Below are positions 36,906 through 47,257 of a stretch of 64,000 bases of DNA, in pieces. The first letter of the stretch is position 1, and the number at the start of each line of letters is the position of its first letter. Both the position numbers and the translations under genes were made by a program. A model generated the notes under the pieces. The model did not search any database, had not been told where the DNA came from, and was given only the letters and a program-made list of their open reading frames with translations. Source of the stretch: Orlajensenia flava (lineage in GTDB: Bacteria; Actinomycetota; Actinomycetes; Actinomycetales; Microbacteriaceae); assembly GCF_004801905.1 (NCBI RefSeq), contig NZ_SSSN01000012.1:1-64000 (forward strand), written 5' to 3'.

Positions 36906-37886
36906 TCAGCGGTCGTTCTCGGGAACCAGCGTCAGCAGCGTCGCCTCGGGCGGGCAGGCGAACCGCACCGGCGCGTAGATCGACGTGCCGAGGCCCGCCG
37001 ACACGTTGAGGTAGGCGTTTCGCACGCCGTGCCACCAGAGTGAGAGTCCCTTGACCTGCTTGCGCGGGATGTCGCAGTTGGTGACGAGGGCTCCGAATCC
37101 GGGCACGCACACCTGCCCGCCGTGGGTGTGGCCCGCGAAGATCAGCTGAGCGCCGTGAGTCACGAACGAGTTGAGCACGCGCTGGTAGGGAGCGTGGACA
37201 ACGCCGATCGTGACGGTGGGGCGTGGGTTGGATGCGCCTCGATCCGGCCAGGTCTCCTCGCCGAGGGGATCGTTGGCCCGCAGTTCGTCGATGGCGCCGG
37301 TGATGAGCTCGGGTCGATCGAGGTGCTTGTGCGGGTCGTCGACGCCGAAGAACTCGAAGTGGGTCCCGGCGATGTCGAGGCTTCCGGCCGCGTTGTTGAG
37401 GTCGACCCAATCGAGGTCGTCGAAGAGCCGCAGCAGGGCATCCGTGTCGAGGCGTTCGGCCTTGCCCGTGTGCTTCGACGACGGCCCCTGGAAGTACCGC
37501 AGGGGGTTCTTCACGACCGGCCCGTAGTAGTCGTTCGATCCGTTGACGAAGACGCCCGGGATCCCGCGGAACCGCTCGAAGGCGTACTCGACGCCCTGTA
37601 CTCCGTCACGGTGGCCGAGGTTGTCGCCCGTGTCGACGATGAGGTCGGGGTTGAGGTCGGCGAGCGAGCGGATCCACTCCTGCTTCTCGCGCTGCCACGG
37701 TGCCATGTGCAGGTCGCTGAGGTGCAGGACGCGGATGGGCGTCGCGCCGACCGGCAGGACGGGCACCCGCACCTCGCGCAGCGTCCACATGGTTCGCTCG
37801 ATGAGGGTGCCCCAGATGAGTGCCGCCAGACCAGCCGCCGCCGTCAGGGTGACGGCGGCGGCTGCGCTGGTTCGCTTGCGCGGCAC
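36906..37886 (-). CDS. Membrane-anchored metallophosphoesterase
   Basis: 326 residues with an N-terminal hydrophobic helix (about 8-28) acting as an anchor. The calcineurin-like metal motifs are all present: HLSDLHMAPW, VDTGDNLGH, VNGSNDYYGP, GVVHAPY and FAGHTHGGQV. The substrate is unknown; related YkuE-like proteins act at the envelope. It starts with GTG 37886 that overlaps the stop codon of the PBP gene by one base (TAGTG), so the two are translated together, suggesting a role near cell-wall synthesis. Confidence 0.9.
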   Translation of the reverse strand: MPRKRTSAAAAVTLTAAAGLAALIWGTLIERTMWTLREVRVPVLPVGATPIRVLHLSDLHMAPWQREKQEWIRSLADLNPDLIVDTGDNLGHRDGVQGVEYAFERFRGIPGVFVNGSNDYYGPVVKNPLRYFQGPSSKHTGKAERLDTDALLRLFDDLDWVDLNNAAGSLDIAGTHFEFFGVDDPHKHLDRPELITGAIDELRANDPLGEETWPDRGASNPRPTVTIGVVHAPYQRVLNSFVTHGAQLIFAGHTHGGQVCVPGFGALVTNCDIPRKQVKGLSLWWHGVRNAYLNVSAGLGTSIYAPVRFACPPEATLLTLVPENDR

Positions 37887-40438
37887 TACTTCTTGAGCTT
37901 CCCGACCGTGATCGTCACCTGGGACCCGGGTTTCGTCGCGGCCCCGGCGGCCGGATCGGTCGCGATGACCTTGCCGTCCTGGTTGGGGTCCGTCACGTCG
38001 CCGTCCTGCTTCTTGATCTGGAACTGGTTGAGGGTGCCGCGCGCGGTGCCCTCGTCCTGACCGACGGCATTCGGCAGGAGCACGAGACTACCGTTCGAGG
38101 TGTACACCGTGACCACCGAGCCCTTGGCCGCGTTGCCCGACGGGTTGGTCCCCGAGACCTGTCCGGCGGGAAGCTCGGAATCCTGCTGGCCGCCGTCGGC
38201 GAAGCCGAAGCCGGCTCCCTCGATGATGCTTTGGGCGTCCTGGATGGACTTGCCACGCACGTCGGGGATGGTGGCCGACACGCTCTTCAGGCTTGACGAG
38301 TCGACTTGCGGGAAGGCATCCCCGCCGTACTTCGCGTTGGCCACGGACATGATCTTCGGCCAGATCACGTGTCGGATGACGGCTGCCTGCGTCCCGTTGA
38401 TGTACGTGTTGCGGAGGTTGGTGTGGCCGCTGGCGTTGTAGACGCCTACGACCGTCGCGACCTTCGTGCTCGCCCCGCTCATCCAGGTCGCCTCGTTGTT
38501 GTCGGTCGTTCCCGTCTTGCCGATCATCGGCACCTTCGGACTCGTGCGTCCGTAGGACGCCGTGGCGGTACCGGCTGTCATCACCCGCTGCATGGCGTAT
38601 TGCATGCCGGCGGTGATCTTGGGGTCCACGCTCTGTGCGCAGTCCGCGGACGGCGGGGTGATCGTGGTGCCGTCCTGCTTCGTTATCTTGTCGATGACGA
38701 TCGGCTTGCAGACCATGCCGCTCGCCGCCATCCCCGCGAACGCCGCAGCCATGGTCACGGGAGCGATCTCGTTGGTACCGAGGATGGATGCCGGTCCCTG
38801 CTGCAGGGGGTTGCCGTCCGCGCGGTGAACGCCGAAAGACTGCGCCGTCTTGCGGATGCCGCAGAGGTCGAGCTGCTTGGCCATGGCCACGAATCCGGTG
38901 TTCTCGGAGTTCTGCGTGGCGTAGAGCGCGGTCCATACTCCGCCGCCGCCGCCCTCATCGTTCTTGGGGCTCCAGCCAGGCGTCGCCTGAGGTCCGTTGC
39001 AGCTGTCCTGGAACGTTCCCCAGTTCGACCGGACGCGGGCGTCCAAGGTTTCGTTGAGCGAATGGCCCTCTTTCAGCCACTCGGCGAGGGTGAACGTCTT
39101 GTACGTCGAGCCCGGCTGGAATCCGCTCGATCCGCCGTAGTCGAAGTCGGTGTTGTAGTTGACGGCGCTGAATTGACCACCGGATGCGAGGACGGTCTCG
39201 TCCTGGCTGTAGGTCTTGTTCTGCGCCATCGCCAGCACTCGGCCGGTGCCGGGCTGAACCGAGACGGCACTCGAACCGACGTCGAAGCGCGGATCCACCT
39301 GCGGGACGTTGTCGTTGATCGCGCCCTCTGCCGCAGCCTGCAGGTCGAGGTCGAGGGTGGTGTAGACGTCGAGGCCGCCGCGCTTGAGGGTGGTGAGCCG
39401 GTCATCCTGGTTCTTACCGAAGGCGGGGTCGTTGAGGATGGTCCAATACACGTAGTCGCAGAAGTAGGCCGAGCCCCCAGCGGTCGAGCAGCCCGTCGAG
39501 GGCTGATGGATCGCCGGCGCGATGGGAGCGGCGATCGACGCGTCGTGCTGCTCCTTGGTGATCTTCTTGTACTTGTACATCTGGTCGATGATGTAATCGC
39601 GCCGCTCTTTCGTCGCGGCGTACGGCACTGGTGCACCCTTGACGACCGTCGCAGCGCCGTTCGTCTTGCTGTCCGGCTGGTCGAGACGGAACTTCTCCGG
39701 GTTGTTCACGATGGCGAGCAACGCCGCGGACTGCTCGATGTTCAGATCCTTGGCATTAACGCCGAAGTAGTACTGCGCGGCAGCCTGGATGCCGTACACG
39801 CGGCCGCCGAAGCCCGCGATGTTGAGGTAGCCCTGCAGGATCTGATTCTTGGAGTACTTCTTCTCCAGCCCGATCGCGAAGCGCATCTCCTTGAGCTTGC
39901 GGTCGGCTGTGGTCTCCGTCGCCTTGTCGTAGGCCGCTGTCTTCTCCGCCTCGGTCTTCGCCGACAGCTCGGCCTTCTGCACCAGCACGTTCTTCACGTA
40001 CTGCTGAGTGATCGACGAACCACCCTGCGTGGTCTTGCCGAGCGCAGTGAACAGCGCACCCCGCACCGTGCCCTGAATGTCGACCCCGCCGTGCTCGTAG
40101 AACCGGGGGTCCTCACCGGCAACTGCAGCATCCTTTGTGAACTGGGAGATGCTGTCCCAGCCCACCTCCTCGCGATCCTGCTCGTAGAAGGACGCGAGCA
40201 GGAGCGGGCTCCCGTCGTTGTTCACCGCGTAGATGTTCGTCTTCTGCGCGAGGTCGCCGATCTCGAGGTAGCTCGGCAGGTTCTCGAACAGGTTGATGCT
40301 GTTCGTGGTGGCCATACCCGTGACGGCGATGGCGGGGGTGACGGCAGCCGTCACCAGCACGCCGGCGGCCACGCTCATGCCGAGGAAGGCGAGGAGACCT
40401 CCGAGCACGCCGCTCGTCGTTCGTTTTTGGGCAGACAT
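37886..40438 (-). CDS. Class A penicillin-binding protein with two PASTA repeats
   Basis: Bifunctional peptidoglycan polymerase of 850 residues from ATG 40438. One membrane helix (about 10-35) is followed by the glycosyltransferase domain (EDPRFYEHGGVD, GGSSITQQYVKN) and the transpeptidase domain with GSTYKTF (catalytic Ser near 443), SENTG and GKTGTTDNN. Two PASTA repeats close the protein (from TIPDVRGKSIQDAQ and from LPNAVGQDEGTARG). Start and transcript appear leaderless: TAGCCT lies seven bases before the ATG. The layout matches actinobacterial PonA-type enzymes. Confidence 0.95.
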   Translation of the reverse strand: MSAQKRTTSGVLGGLLAFLGMSVAAGVLVTAAVTPAIAVTGMATTNSINLFENLPSYLEIGDLAQKTNIYAVNNDGSPLLLASFYEQDREEVGWDSISQFTKDAAVAGEDPRFYEHGGVDIQGTVRGALFTALGKTTQGGSSITQQYVKNVLVQKAELSAKTEAEKTAAYDKATETTADRKLKEMRFAIGLEKKYSKNQILQGYLNIAGFGGRVYGIQAAAQYYFGVNAKDLNIEQSAALLAIVNNPEKFRLDQPDSKTNGAATVVKGAPVPYAATKERRDYIIDQMYKYKKITKEQHDASIAAPIAPAIHQPSTGCSTAGGSAYFCDYVYWTILNDPAFGKNQDDRLTTLKRGGLDVYTTLDLDLQAAAEGAINDNVPQVDPRFDVGSSAVSVQPGTGRVLAMAQNKTYSQDETVLASGGQFSAVNYNTDFDYGGSSGFQPGSTYKTFTLAEWLKEGHSLNETLDARVRSNWGTFQDSCNGPQATPGWSPKNDEGGGGGVWTALYATQNSENTGFVAMAKQLDLCGIRKTAQSFGVHRADGNPLQQGPASILGTNEIAPVTMAAAFAGMAASGMVCKPIVIDKITKQDGTTITPPSADCAQSVDPKITAGMQYAMQRVMTAGTATASYGRTSPKVPMIGKTGTTDNNEATWMSGASTKVATVVGVYNASGHTNLRNTYINGTQAAVIRHVIWPKIMSVANAKYGGDAFPQVDSSSLKSVSATIPDVRGKSIQDAQSIIEGAGFGFADGGQQDSELPAGQVSGTNPSGNAAKGSVVTVYTSNGSLVLLPNAVGQDEGTARGTLNQFQIKKQDGDVTDPNQDGKVIATDPAAGAATKPGSQVTITVGKLKK

Positions 40439-40445
40439 ATAGTGG

Positions 40446-40451
40446 AGGCTA
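40446..40451 (-). promoter_or_regulatory. -10 element of the PBP gene (leaderless layout)
   Basis: On the minus strand TAGCCT is followed by seven bases and the ATG at 40438, predicting transcription start at or one base from the start codon. No Shine-Dalgarno is visible. Confidence 0.5.
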
Positions 40452-40561
40452 GCGGTAGAAGCTGAAAAACCGCCCTGTCGCTGCGCGCTTGTCGCACCTG
40501 CGTGACAGGGACCGATTGCCGCCCCGACGGGGGGAACCCGACGCCGACAACAAGGAGCGCC

Positions 40562-40786
40562 ATGCCTGCCTGGGAATACGTCACGACGCCACTGATGGTG
40601 CATAGCACCGCAGCCATCCTCAACAACTGGGGATCCGACGGGTGGGAGCTCGTCCAGGTGGTCACCGGTCCCGAGGGCGGTCTCGTCGCCTATTTCAAAC
40701 GCCCCAGCGGCGGCGGAGACTCCGCCGCGGCCTCAGCGGGAGCGGCAGCGTCGGCATCCGCCGCCACTGCTTTCGAGGACCGCTGA
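40562..40786 (+). CDS. Small DUF4177-like protein
   Basis: 74 residues from ATG 40562 with AAGGAG upstream. WEYVTTPLMVHSTAAILNNWGSDGWELVQVV followed by LVAYFKRP is the pattern of DUF4177-type small cytosolic proteins (a beta-strand, helix, then GWELV). The last 25 residues are a low-complexity Ala/Ser/Gly tail. Its function is unknown. It is coupled by a one-base overlap (TGATG) to the RidA gene, and diverges from the PBP gene. Confidence 0.78.
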   Translation: MPAWEYVTTPLMVHSTAAILNNWGSDGWELVQVVTGPEGGLVAYFKRPSGGGDSAAASAGAAASASAATAFEDR

Positions 40787-41256
40787 TGGGAGCCATCACC
40801 GATCGACTCCGCGAGCTCGGCATCGAATTGCCGGCGGTGGCGACTCCCGCCGGTGCATATGTCCCAGCCGTCGTGACCGGCAACCTCGTCTACACCGCGG
40901 GGCAGCTGCCCTACGCATCGGGCGCGCTCGCCGCCACCGGCAAGGTCGGCGACGGCGACGCTTTAGTGTCTCCGACGGATGCCCAGGCCCACGCGCGGAC
41001 GTGCGCCCTCAACGCGCTCGCGGCGGCGGCAGGCGCGATCGGTTCACTCGATCGTGTGACCCAGGTCGTGAAGGTGACAGGCTTCGTGTCGTCGGACCCG
41101 TCCTTCACCGGACAGCCCGGCGTGATCAACGGCGCGTCCGAACTGCTGGGCGAGGTCTTCGGAGACGCAGGACGCCACGCGCGCTCCGCTGTCGGTGTGG
41201 CCGTGCTTCCCCTCGATGCGCCCGTCGAGGTGGAGCTCATCCTCGCGTTCGCCTGA
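40786..41256 (+). CDS. RidA family protein
   Basis: 156 residues of the YjgF/YER057c/UK114 family, which includes enamine/imine deaminases that protect PLP enzymes. It has VTGNLVYTAGQLPY near residue 30-43, CALNALAAAAGAIGSLDRVTQVVKVTGFV in the middle and RSAVGVAVLPLDAPVEVELILAFA at the end. The arginine that fixes substrate carboxylate in true RidA proteins appears as RSAVGV, so activity is plausible. Start overlaps the upstream stop. Confidence 0.9.
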   Translation: MGAITDRLRELGIELPAVATPAGAYVPAVVTGNLVYTAGQLPYASGALAATGKVGDGDALVSPTDAQAHARTCALNALAAAAGAIGSLDRVTQVVKVTGFVSSDPSFTGQPGVINGASELLGEVFGDAGRHARSAVGVAVLPLDAPVEVELILAFA

Positions 41257-41263
41257 CCAGCGG

Positions 41264-41305
41264 TGCGATAACGCGCATCCCGTCGAGGGGATGCGCGTTA
41301 TTGCA
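41264..41305. terminator. Bidirectional hairpin between ridA-like and acs
   Basis: 18-base arms (41264-41281 and 41288-41305) with one mismatch around a GTCGAG loop; the core is ATAACGCGCATCCC. It lies 8 bases after the RidA stop and about 95 bases from the end of acs, which converges on it. Confidence 0.75.
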
Positions 41306-41398
41306 CAGATGCGTGGCGTCAGGGGCGAATCCCGGAGGCCCAGCAGGCGACGAAGCCCGCCGGCCCGGCGACGCCGCACGCCACCGTGCGCGTCCGCC

Positions 41399-43348
<1,950 letters not shown>

Positions 43349-43560
43349 GAGGGGTGTTCGCTCCCTTGCGAGAATGGGTGATGGGCGATGCACGCGCCCG
43401 GATGCGACGATACCGTCTCAGGACTTTCATCGACGCTCCGTGACGTCATGGGCGGGCTTGCCAGCTGACCGAGAGATCGGGCGGATGCGCAGCGCCGACC
43501 TGCCGCCGTGCGCATACGCGCAGGAATCCTGCGTGTCCACCGAAATGAGGACATTGCGAC

Positions 43561-43588
43561 TTGCGCTCACGGCGTGGTGTCGTAGACT
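43561..43588 (+). promoter_or_regulatory. Promoter of the 6C RNA
   Basis: TTGCGC (43561-43566), 16-base spacer and TAGACT (43583-43588). The predicted start, near 43594-43596, fits a short RNA ending at the terminator near 43700. Confidence 0.55.
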
Positions 43589-43593
43589 TCTCA

Positions 43594-43700
43594 TGCGCCT
43601 GAATGAAAACTTCGGGCATGTGGCGCGTCGCGATTCCCCCCAATCTCCGCGCCACCGAGGCGGCACCTGTTCCCCCCAATGGGTGCCGCCCCTTCTTGTT
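43594..43700 (+). ncRNA. 6C RNA (two hairpins with six-cytosine loops)
   Basis: Hairpin 1 has perfect arms GTGGCGCG (43620-43627) and CGCGCCAC (43648-43655); hairpin 2 has perfect arms GGCGGCACC (43659-43667) and GGTGCCGCC (43682-43690). Both loops carry the same TTCCCCCCAAT with six cytosines (43636-43641 and 43672-43677). A CCTTCTTGTT tail makes hairpin 2 a terminator. This is the defining layout of the 6C RNA known from Actinobacteria (B11/6C in mycobacteria). The C-rich loops are thought to pair with G-rich mRNA sites. The 5' end is inferred from the promoter. It lies beside tad genes. Confidence 0.88.
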
Positions 43701-43784
43701 AACGGATGTCCCGTCTCCTCCCGAACCGACCGTTGTGGCCCGGAATTCCACGGATCTTGATGTACCCCGGTCGCGCAGAGCTCG

Positions 43785-43790
43785 TACCCT
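43785..43790 (+). promoter_or_regulatory. Possible -10 element of tadA
   Basis: TACCCT ends 12 bases before the GTG at 43803, so the 5' untranslated part would be about six bases or none. This supports that start over later ones. Confidence 0.35.
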
Positions 43791-43802
43791 AGTGTCGACG
43801 TC

Positions 43803-44954
43803 GTGTCCCTCGTCATCGAGCCGTACCTGCCGACTCCGCTGTTGCAGCGCGGGGAGGTGACCGCTGCGACCTCCGCAAGGTCGACCAAGGGATCGGGGTA
43901 CACGCCAGTACCCGATGGCCTTTCGCCGAACGACGCCATCATCGCCGAAGCCGGCGATCGAGACAGGCCGCGCGATGCCCGGCCCGCGCGCCACCGGCTC
44001 GGCAGGCAACGGGTCGTTGCGGCGGCGTCGACCATCGAAACGGCTCCGCTCGGCCCACTCGCCGCTTTCGTCACGGAGAAGACCACCGATCTGCTCGTGA
44101 ATGGGGCGGCTGGCCTCTGGGTCGATGACGGGCATGGACCGACCCGCGCGTCAGGTTGGTCACTCGACGAGGCCGCCGTGCGTGAACTCGCCATCCGACT
44201 CATCGCGATCGGCGGGCGGCACGTGGACGAGGCGCATCCGTGCGTCGACGTCCGCATCGGGGCGGGGGTGCGCGTGCACGTCGTCCTGCCTCCCGTTTCG
44301 ACGAGCGGGACGCTGCTCTCGGTGCGCATCCCCCGGCTCTCGACCTCTCGCCTCACCGACCTGCGCGCCGCAGGCATGCTCACCGGCGACGAGGCGCAGC
44401 GGCTCGCGAGCGTCGTCGAAGCCCGCGAGAATCTGCTCATCACCGGCGCGGCGGGCGTCGGGAAGACCACGCTGTTGGCCGCCCTCCTCGCGGAGGCCGA
44501 TGGCGGCGAGCGCATCGTGACGGTGGAGGACGTGGCCGAACTGCGGGTCGACCACCCCCACGTTGTCGGCCTCGAGGCGCGTCAGTCGAACCTGGAGGGG
44601 GCCGGAGGAGTCGGACTCGACCAGTTGGTGCGCGAGGCCCTGCGGATGCGCCCCGATCGTCTGGTCGTCGGCGAATGTCGCGGAGCCGAACTGCGAGAGC
44701 TACTGACCGCCCTGAACACCGGCCACGACGGCGGGGCGGGCACGCTCCACGCGAACTCCATCGACGACGTTCCCGCCCGCTTGGAAGCTCTGGGCGCCCT
44801 TGCAGGGATGACGGACGTTGGCGTCGCCCGTCAGGCGGTCAGCGCCATCGGACTCGTCCTCCACCTCGAGCGTGTCGGCGGGGTCAGAAGGCTCGCGCGA
44901 CTCGGTCGATTCCACCTCGATGCCCACGCACGACTCGCCATCGGACCGGCATGA
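43803..44954 (+). CDS. TadA/CpaF-type pilus secretion ATPase
   Basis: 383-residue type II/IV secretion ATPase that would power assembly of a tad (Flp) pilus. Walker A is GAAGVGKTTLL (about 215-225), the Asp box VTVEDVAELRV, Walker B region RMRPDRLVVGECRG, and the His box GAGTLHANS. The N-terminal 80 residues are not conserved-looking, so the true start may be later than GTG 43803; the position of a TANNNT element supports 43803. It overlaps the next gene by four bases (ATGA). Protein is of the short actinobacterial TadA type. Confidence 0.88.
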   Translation: MSLVIEPYLPTPLLQRGEVTAATSARSTKGSGYTPVPDGLSPNDAIIAEAGDRDRPRDARPARHRLGRQRVVAAASTIETAPLGPLAAFVTEKTTDLLVNGAAGLWVDDGHGPTRASGWSLDEAAVRELAIRLIAIGGRHVDEAHPCVDVRIGAGVRVHVVLPPVSTSGTLLSVRIPRLSTSRLTDLRAAGMLTGDEAQRLASVVEARENLLITGAAGVGKTTLLAALLAEADGGERIVTVEDVAELRVDHPHVVGLEARQSNLEGAGGVGLDQLVREALRMRPDRLVVGECRGAELRELLTALNTGHDGGAGTLHANSIDDVPARLEALGALAGMTDVGVARQAVSAIGLVLHLERVGGVRRLARLGRFHLDAHARLAIGPA

Positions 44955-45865
44955 GACACCGGCATCCGCCTCCACCACCGATCGAGCGGGTGGCGACGGT
45001 CGCGCAACGACTGGCCGTCCTGCTCGGAGCAGGCGTCGCACCATCGTCGGCCTTGGCCCACGTGCGAGAGACAGACGACGATGCCGTCCTCGAAGCGGCG
45101 GTCGCAGCAGCCGAAGCCGGCGGCGACGTCGCCGTGGCCATTTGCCGGGCCGCGGCCTCCGAGCCCGCGGCGGACGCGTGGCAGGCGGTTGCCGCAGCCT
45201 GGTCGGTGTCGTCGGCCGTCGGAGCTCCGCTCGCGTCCACCTTGCGCACGATGGCGGAGTCGTTCCGCGAGGTCGGGCGTCTGCAGCGCGAACTCGTCGT
45301 GGCGCTGGCCGGTCCGCGGGCCACCGCCCGGCTCGTGGCCCTGCTGCCCGTCGTCGCTGTCGGGTTCGGCGTGCTCCTCGGGTTCGATACCCTGCGCGTG
45401 CTGTTCGCGACACCGATCGGCATCGGCTGCCTCGTGTCTGGTGTGATCCTCCTCCTCGCCGGTTCGCGCTGGAGCGCGGTGATGGTGGCTAGAGCGTCCC
45501 GACAGCCGGCGCTGCCCGGCCTCGCCCTCGATCTGACGGCCATCGCCCTTGCGGGCGGGACGTCCATTCCTCGCGCACGGGCGGCGGTCGACGCCTCGGG
45601 CATCGTCGCCGGCACGCTCGACGGCACGCGCATCGACGCCGTCCTCGAGCTGGCCGGTCGGGCGGGGATTCCCGCGGGGGAGCTGTTGCGGTCGGAGGCG
45701 GACCAGCAGCGGCTCGAGGCGCGAAGCGCCGGACAGGAACGTGCCGCCCGGCTCGGCGTGACGCTGATGGTGCCTCTCGCGTTGTGCGTGCTTCCGGCCT
45801 TCATGCTGCTCGGCGTCGCGCCCATGCTCATCTCGGTCGTCTCCTCCACGCGGCTCGAGTTCTGA
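44951..45865 (+). CDS. TadB/TadC-like pilus membrane protein (type II secretion F family)
   Basis: 304 residues. The N-terminal part (RVATVAQRLAVLLGAGVAPSSALAHV) is the cytosolic four-helix pattern of GspF domains; hydrophobic helices lie at about 131-150, 155-180 and 275-300. The second cytosolic part GLALDLTAIALAGGTSIPRARAAVDASG repeats the pattern, as if the functions of TadB and TadC were in one chain. No other TadB or TadC is seen before the pilin genes. ATG 44951 overlaps the tadA stop. Confidence 0.82.
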   Translation: MRHRHPPPPPIERVATVAQRLAVLLGAGVAPSSALAHVRETDDDAVLEAAVAAAEAGGDVAVAICRAAASEPAADAWQAVAAAWSVSSAVGAPLASTLRTMAESFREVGRLQRELVVALAGPRATARLVALLPVVAVGFGVLLGFDTLRVLFATPIGIGCLVSGVILLLAGSRWSAVMVARASRQPALPGLALDLTAIALAGGTSIPRARAAVDASGIVAGTLDGTRIDAVLELAGRAGIPAGELLRSEADQQRLEARSAGQERAARLGVTLMVPLALCVLPAFMLLGVAPMLISVVSSTRLEF

Positions 45866-45970
45866 GTCGATGGCACAGATTTCCGGGCGCTGCGGGAGGT
45901 CGGGTTCGGCCTCGAGAGAATCGAGGAGGTTCGTGCCCGACGGCGTCTTCGACGCGAAAGGAGAGTCATC

Positions 45971-46153
45971 ATGGGGTTCATCGAACGGGCTCGTTGCCGG
46001 CTTCGAGGCGAGGAGGGATCGGCGACCGCGGAGTACGCGGTGGCAACCATGGCCGCCGTGGGATTCGCGGGACTGCTGGTCGTGATCCTTCGGGGCGACG
46101 AGGTGCGCGGCATCCTCACCGATCTCGTGCGTCATGCGCTCACGGTCGGGTGA
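45971..46153 (+). CDS. DUF4244 protein (Flp pilin-like)
   Basis: 60 residues from ATG 45971 behind AAAGGAGAG. The order is a basic N-terminus, GEEGSATAEYAVATMAAVGFAGLLVVIL, then a short tail. The G-x-x-x-A-E-Y-A pattern before a hydrophobic helix resembles class III prepilin (Flp) signals; in actinobacteria DUF4244 always sits in tad loci (from memory). It is the likely main pilin or a pilin partner. Its end overlaps tadE by 20 bases. Confidence 0.85.
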   Translation: MGFIERARCRLRGEEGSATAEYAVATMAAVGFAGLLVVILRGDEVRGILTDLVRHALTVG

Positions 46154-46481
46154 GGAGCGCGGCAGTGTGACGGCCGAGTTAGCGGTGGTGTTCCCGGCCG
46201 TGGCGCTCGTCCTGGGTCTGGCTCTGGGGGCGGTGCAGGTCGTCGCCGTTCAGGTGCGGGTGACGGATGCCGCCGCCGCCGCCGCGCGGGTGCTCTCGCG
46301 CGGCGATGGAGCGGGTCGTGCGGCTGCACTCGTCGGTCAGGCCGTGCCGGGCGCCGTCGTCGCGGCGGAGCGCTCCGGCGACCTGGTCTGCGCGCGGGTG
46401 GTCGCGGACGCCGGGTCCGGGCCCATGCTGTCGGCGCTCACGGTCTCGGCTCGCTCATGCGCATTGGATGGCGGCCGGTGA
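46134..46481 (+). CDS. TadE-like minor pilin
   Basis: 115 residues from ATG 46134. GEERGSVTAELAVVFPAVALVLGLALGAVQVVAVQVRVTDAAAAAARVL shows the TadE pattern in sections: a G-x-x-x-A-E prepilin-like site, one helix, then an Ala-rich amphipathic helix. One pair of Cys (LVCARVVAD and ARSCALDG) could form a disulphide. It overlaps the genes on both sides (20 and 25 bases), so the set is translated as a unit. Confidence 0.84.
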   Translation: MRSRSGEERGSVTAELAVVFPAVALVLGLALGAVQVVAVQVRVTDAAAAAARVLSRGDGAGRAAALVGQAVPGAVVAAERSGDLVCARVVADAGSGPMLSALTVSARSCALDGGR

Positions 46482-46810
46482 GGGACGAACGCGGCTCGGG
46501 AACAGTGCTCGGGGTCGGCGTCATCGCCGCAATCCTGACCGTGACTGCGGCGGCTGTCCCAGCGCTCGGACTCCTGGTCGCCCGAGGTCAGGCCGCCGGG
46601 GCTGCCGATGCGGCAGCGCTCGCCGGAGCCGACGTGGCGTCGGGCGCGATCGCCGGGTCGATCTGCGATGCGGCGCGTTCCGTCGCGTCGGCCAACCTCG
46701 CCACCCTGGGGGACTGCGTCGTCGATGGGCAGAGCATCACGGTCTCCGCCACCGTCGACTGGCTGGGAGTGGGCATCGTCGCCCGATCGCGCGCCGGGCC
46801 CCCGCAGTGA
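46457..46810 (+). CDS. Rv3654c-like TadE/TadG-type protein
   Basis: 117 residues from ATG 46457 (GTG 46478 is an alternative). RDERGSGTVLGVGVIAAILTVTAAAVPALGLLVARGQAAGAADAAALAGAD is the N-terminal pattern of the small TadE/G-like proteins next to topA in mycobacteria (Rv3654c). Two Cys (SICDAAR, LGDCVVDG) are spaced as in its relatives. It is the last gene of the tad unit and faces a hypothetical gene on the other strand. Confidence 0.82.
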   Translation: MRIGWRPVRDERGSGTVLGVGVIAAILTVTAAAVPALGLLVARGQAAGAADAAALAGADVASGAIAGSICDAARSVASANLATLGDCVVDGQSITVSATVDWLGVGIVARSRAGPPQ

Positions 46811-46854
46811 CGGAGGAATCCGAGCCCCGCGACCGCTGGCCGCTCCGCCGACCG

Positions 46855-47091
46855 TTACCCGAAGAGTGCTTCGAGGAAGCGGTAGTCGACGGCCGTCGGC
46901 CGCTCGTCCCCCTCGGCGTCGAACTCGCGTCCGGCGCCCCGGACATAGAGGTAGCGCTTGTCGGCGGTTCCCGTCGGAATCTCGATCCTGGGCTGCGGCT
47001 CGCCCGCTTCCGAGAATCGGGTCGCGATCGTGCGACCCTCGAGCGGCCCATCCATCAGCTTCGCCGTGTACGTGCGCGATGTCGTTTCCAT
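46855..47091 (-). CDS. Small conserved-looking hypothetical protein
   Basis: 78 residues from ATG 47091. It is hydrophilic, with YTAKLMDGPLEGRTIATRFSEAGEPQPRIEIP at the start and RYLYVRGAGREF in the middle, suggesting a small beta-rich cytosolic protein. No family recognised. It is the only leftward gene between the tad unit and topA, and stops 44 bases from the last tad gene. Confidence 0.7.
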   Translation of the reverse strand: METTSRTYTAKLMDGPLEGRTIATRFSEAGEPQPRIEIPTGTADKRYLYVRGAGREFDAEGDERPTAVDYRFLEALFG

Positions 47092-47257
47092 GCATCGATT
47101 CTCCTCCCGTGGCGCCGAGAAACAAGGGACTTCGCTCCGACCATCGGCTCACGCCAAGCAATGGTCGCCGCGTGGTGTGTATGGTGTGCCGTTGAGGGGT
47201 CGGCACGAAATGCACATTCGCGCGCCAATCCGATTCGAACGTATAAAGAGGAGTCAG

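Larger units (their letters stand above)
43349..43802. other. 454-base non-coding region between acs and tadA
   Basis: No protein gene is supported on either strand. It contains a rightward promoter (43561-43588), a two-hairpin RNA of the 6C class (43594-43700) and a possible -10 for tadA (TACCCT, 43785-43790). The part next to acs (43349-43560) should hold the acs promoter; I see no clear one. Confidence 0.7.

Noticed and set aside
43427-44515. 362-codon minus-strand frame over the 6C RNA and tadA
   Set aside because: Ser/Arg/Pro-rich shadow; the opposite strand carries TadA motifs and a structured RNA.
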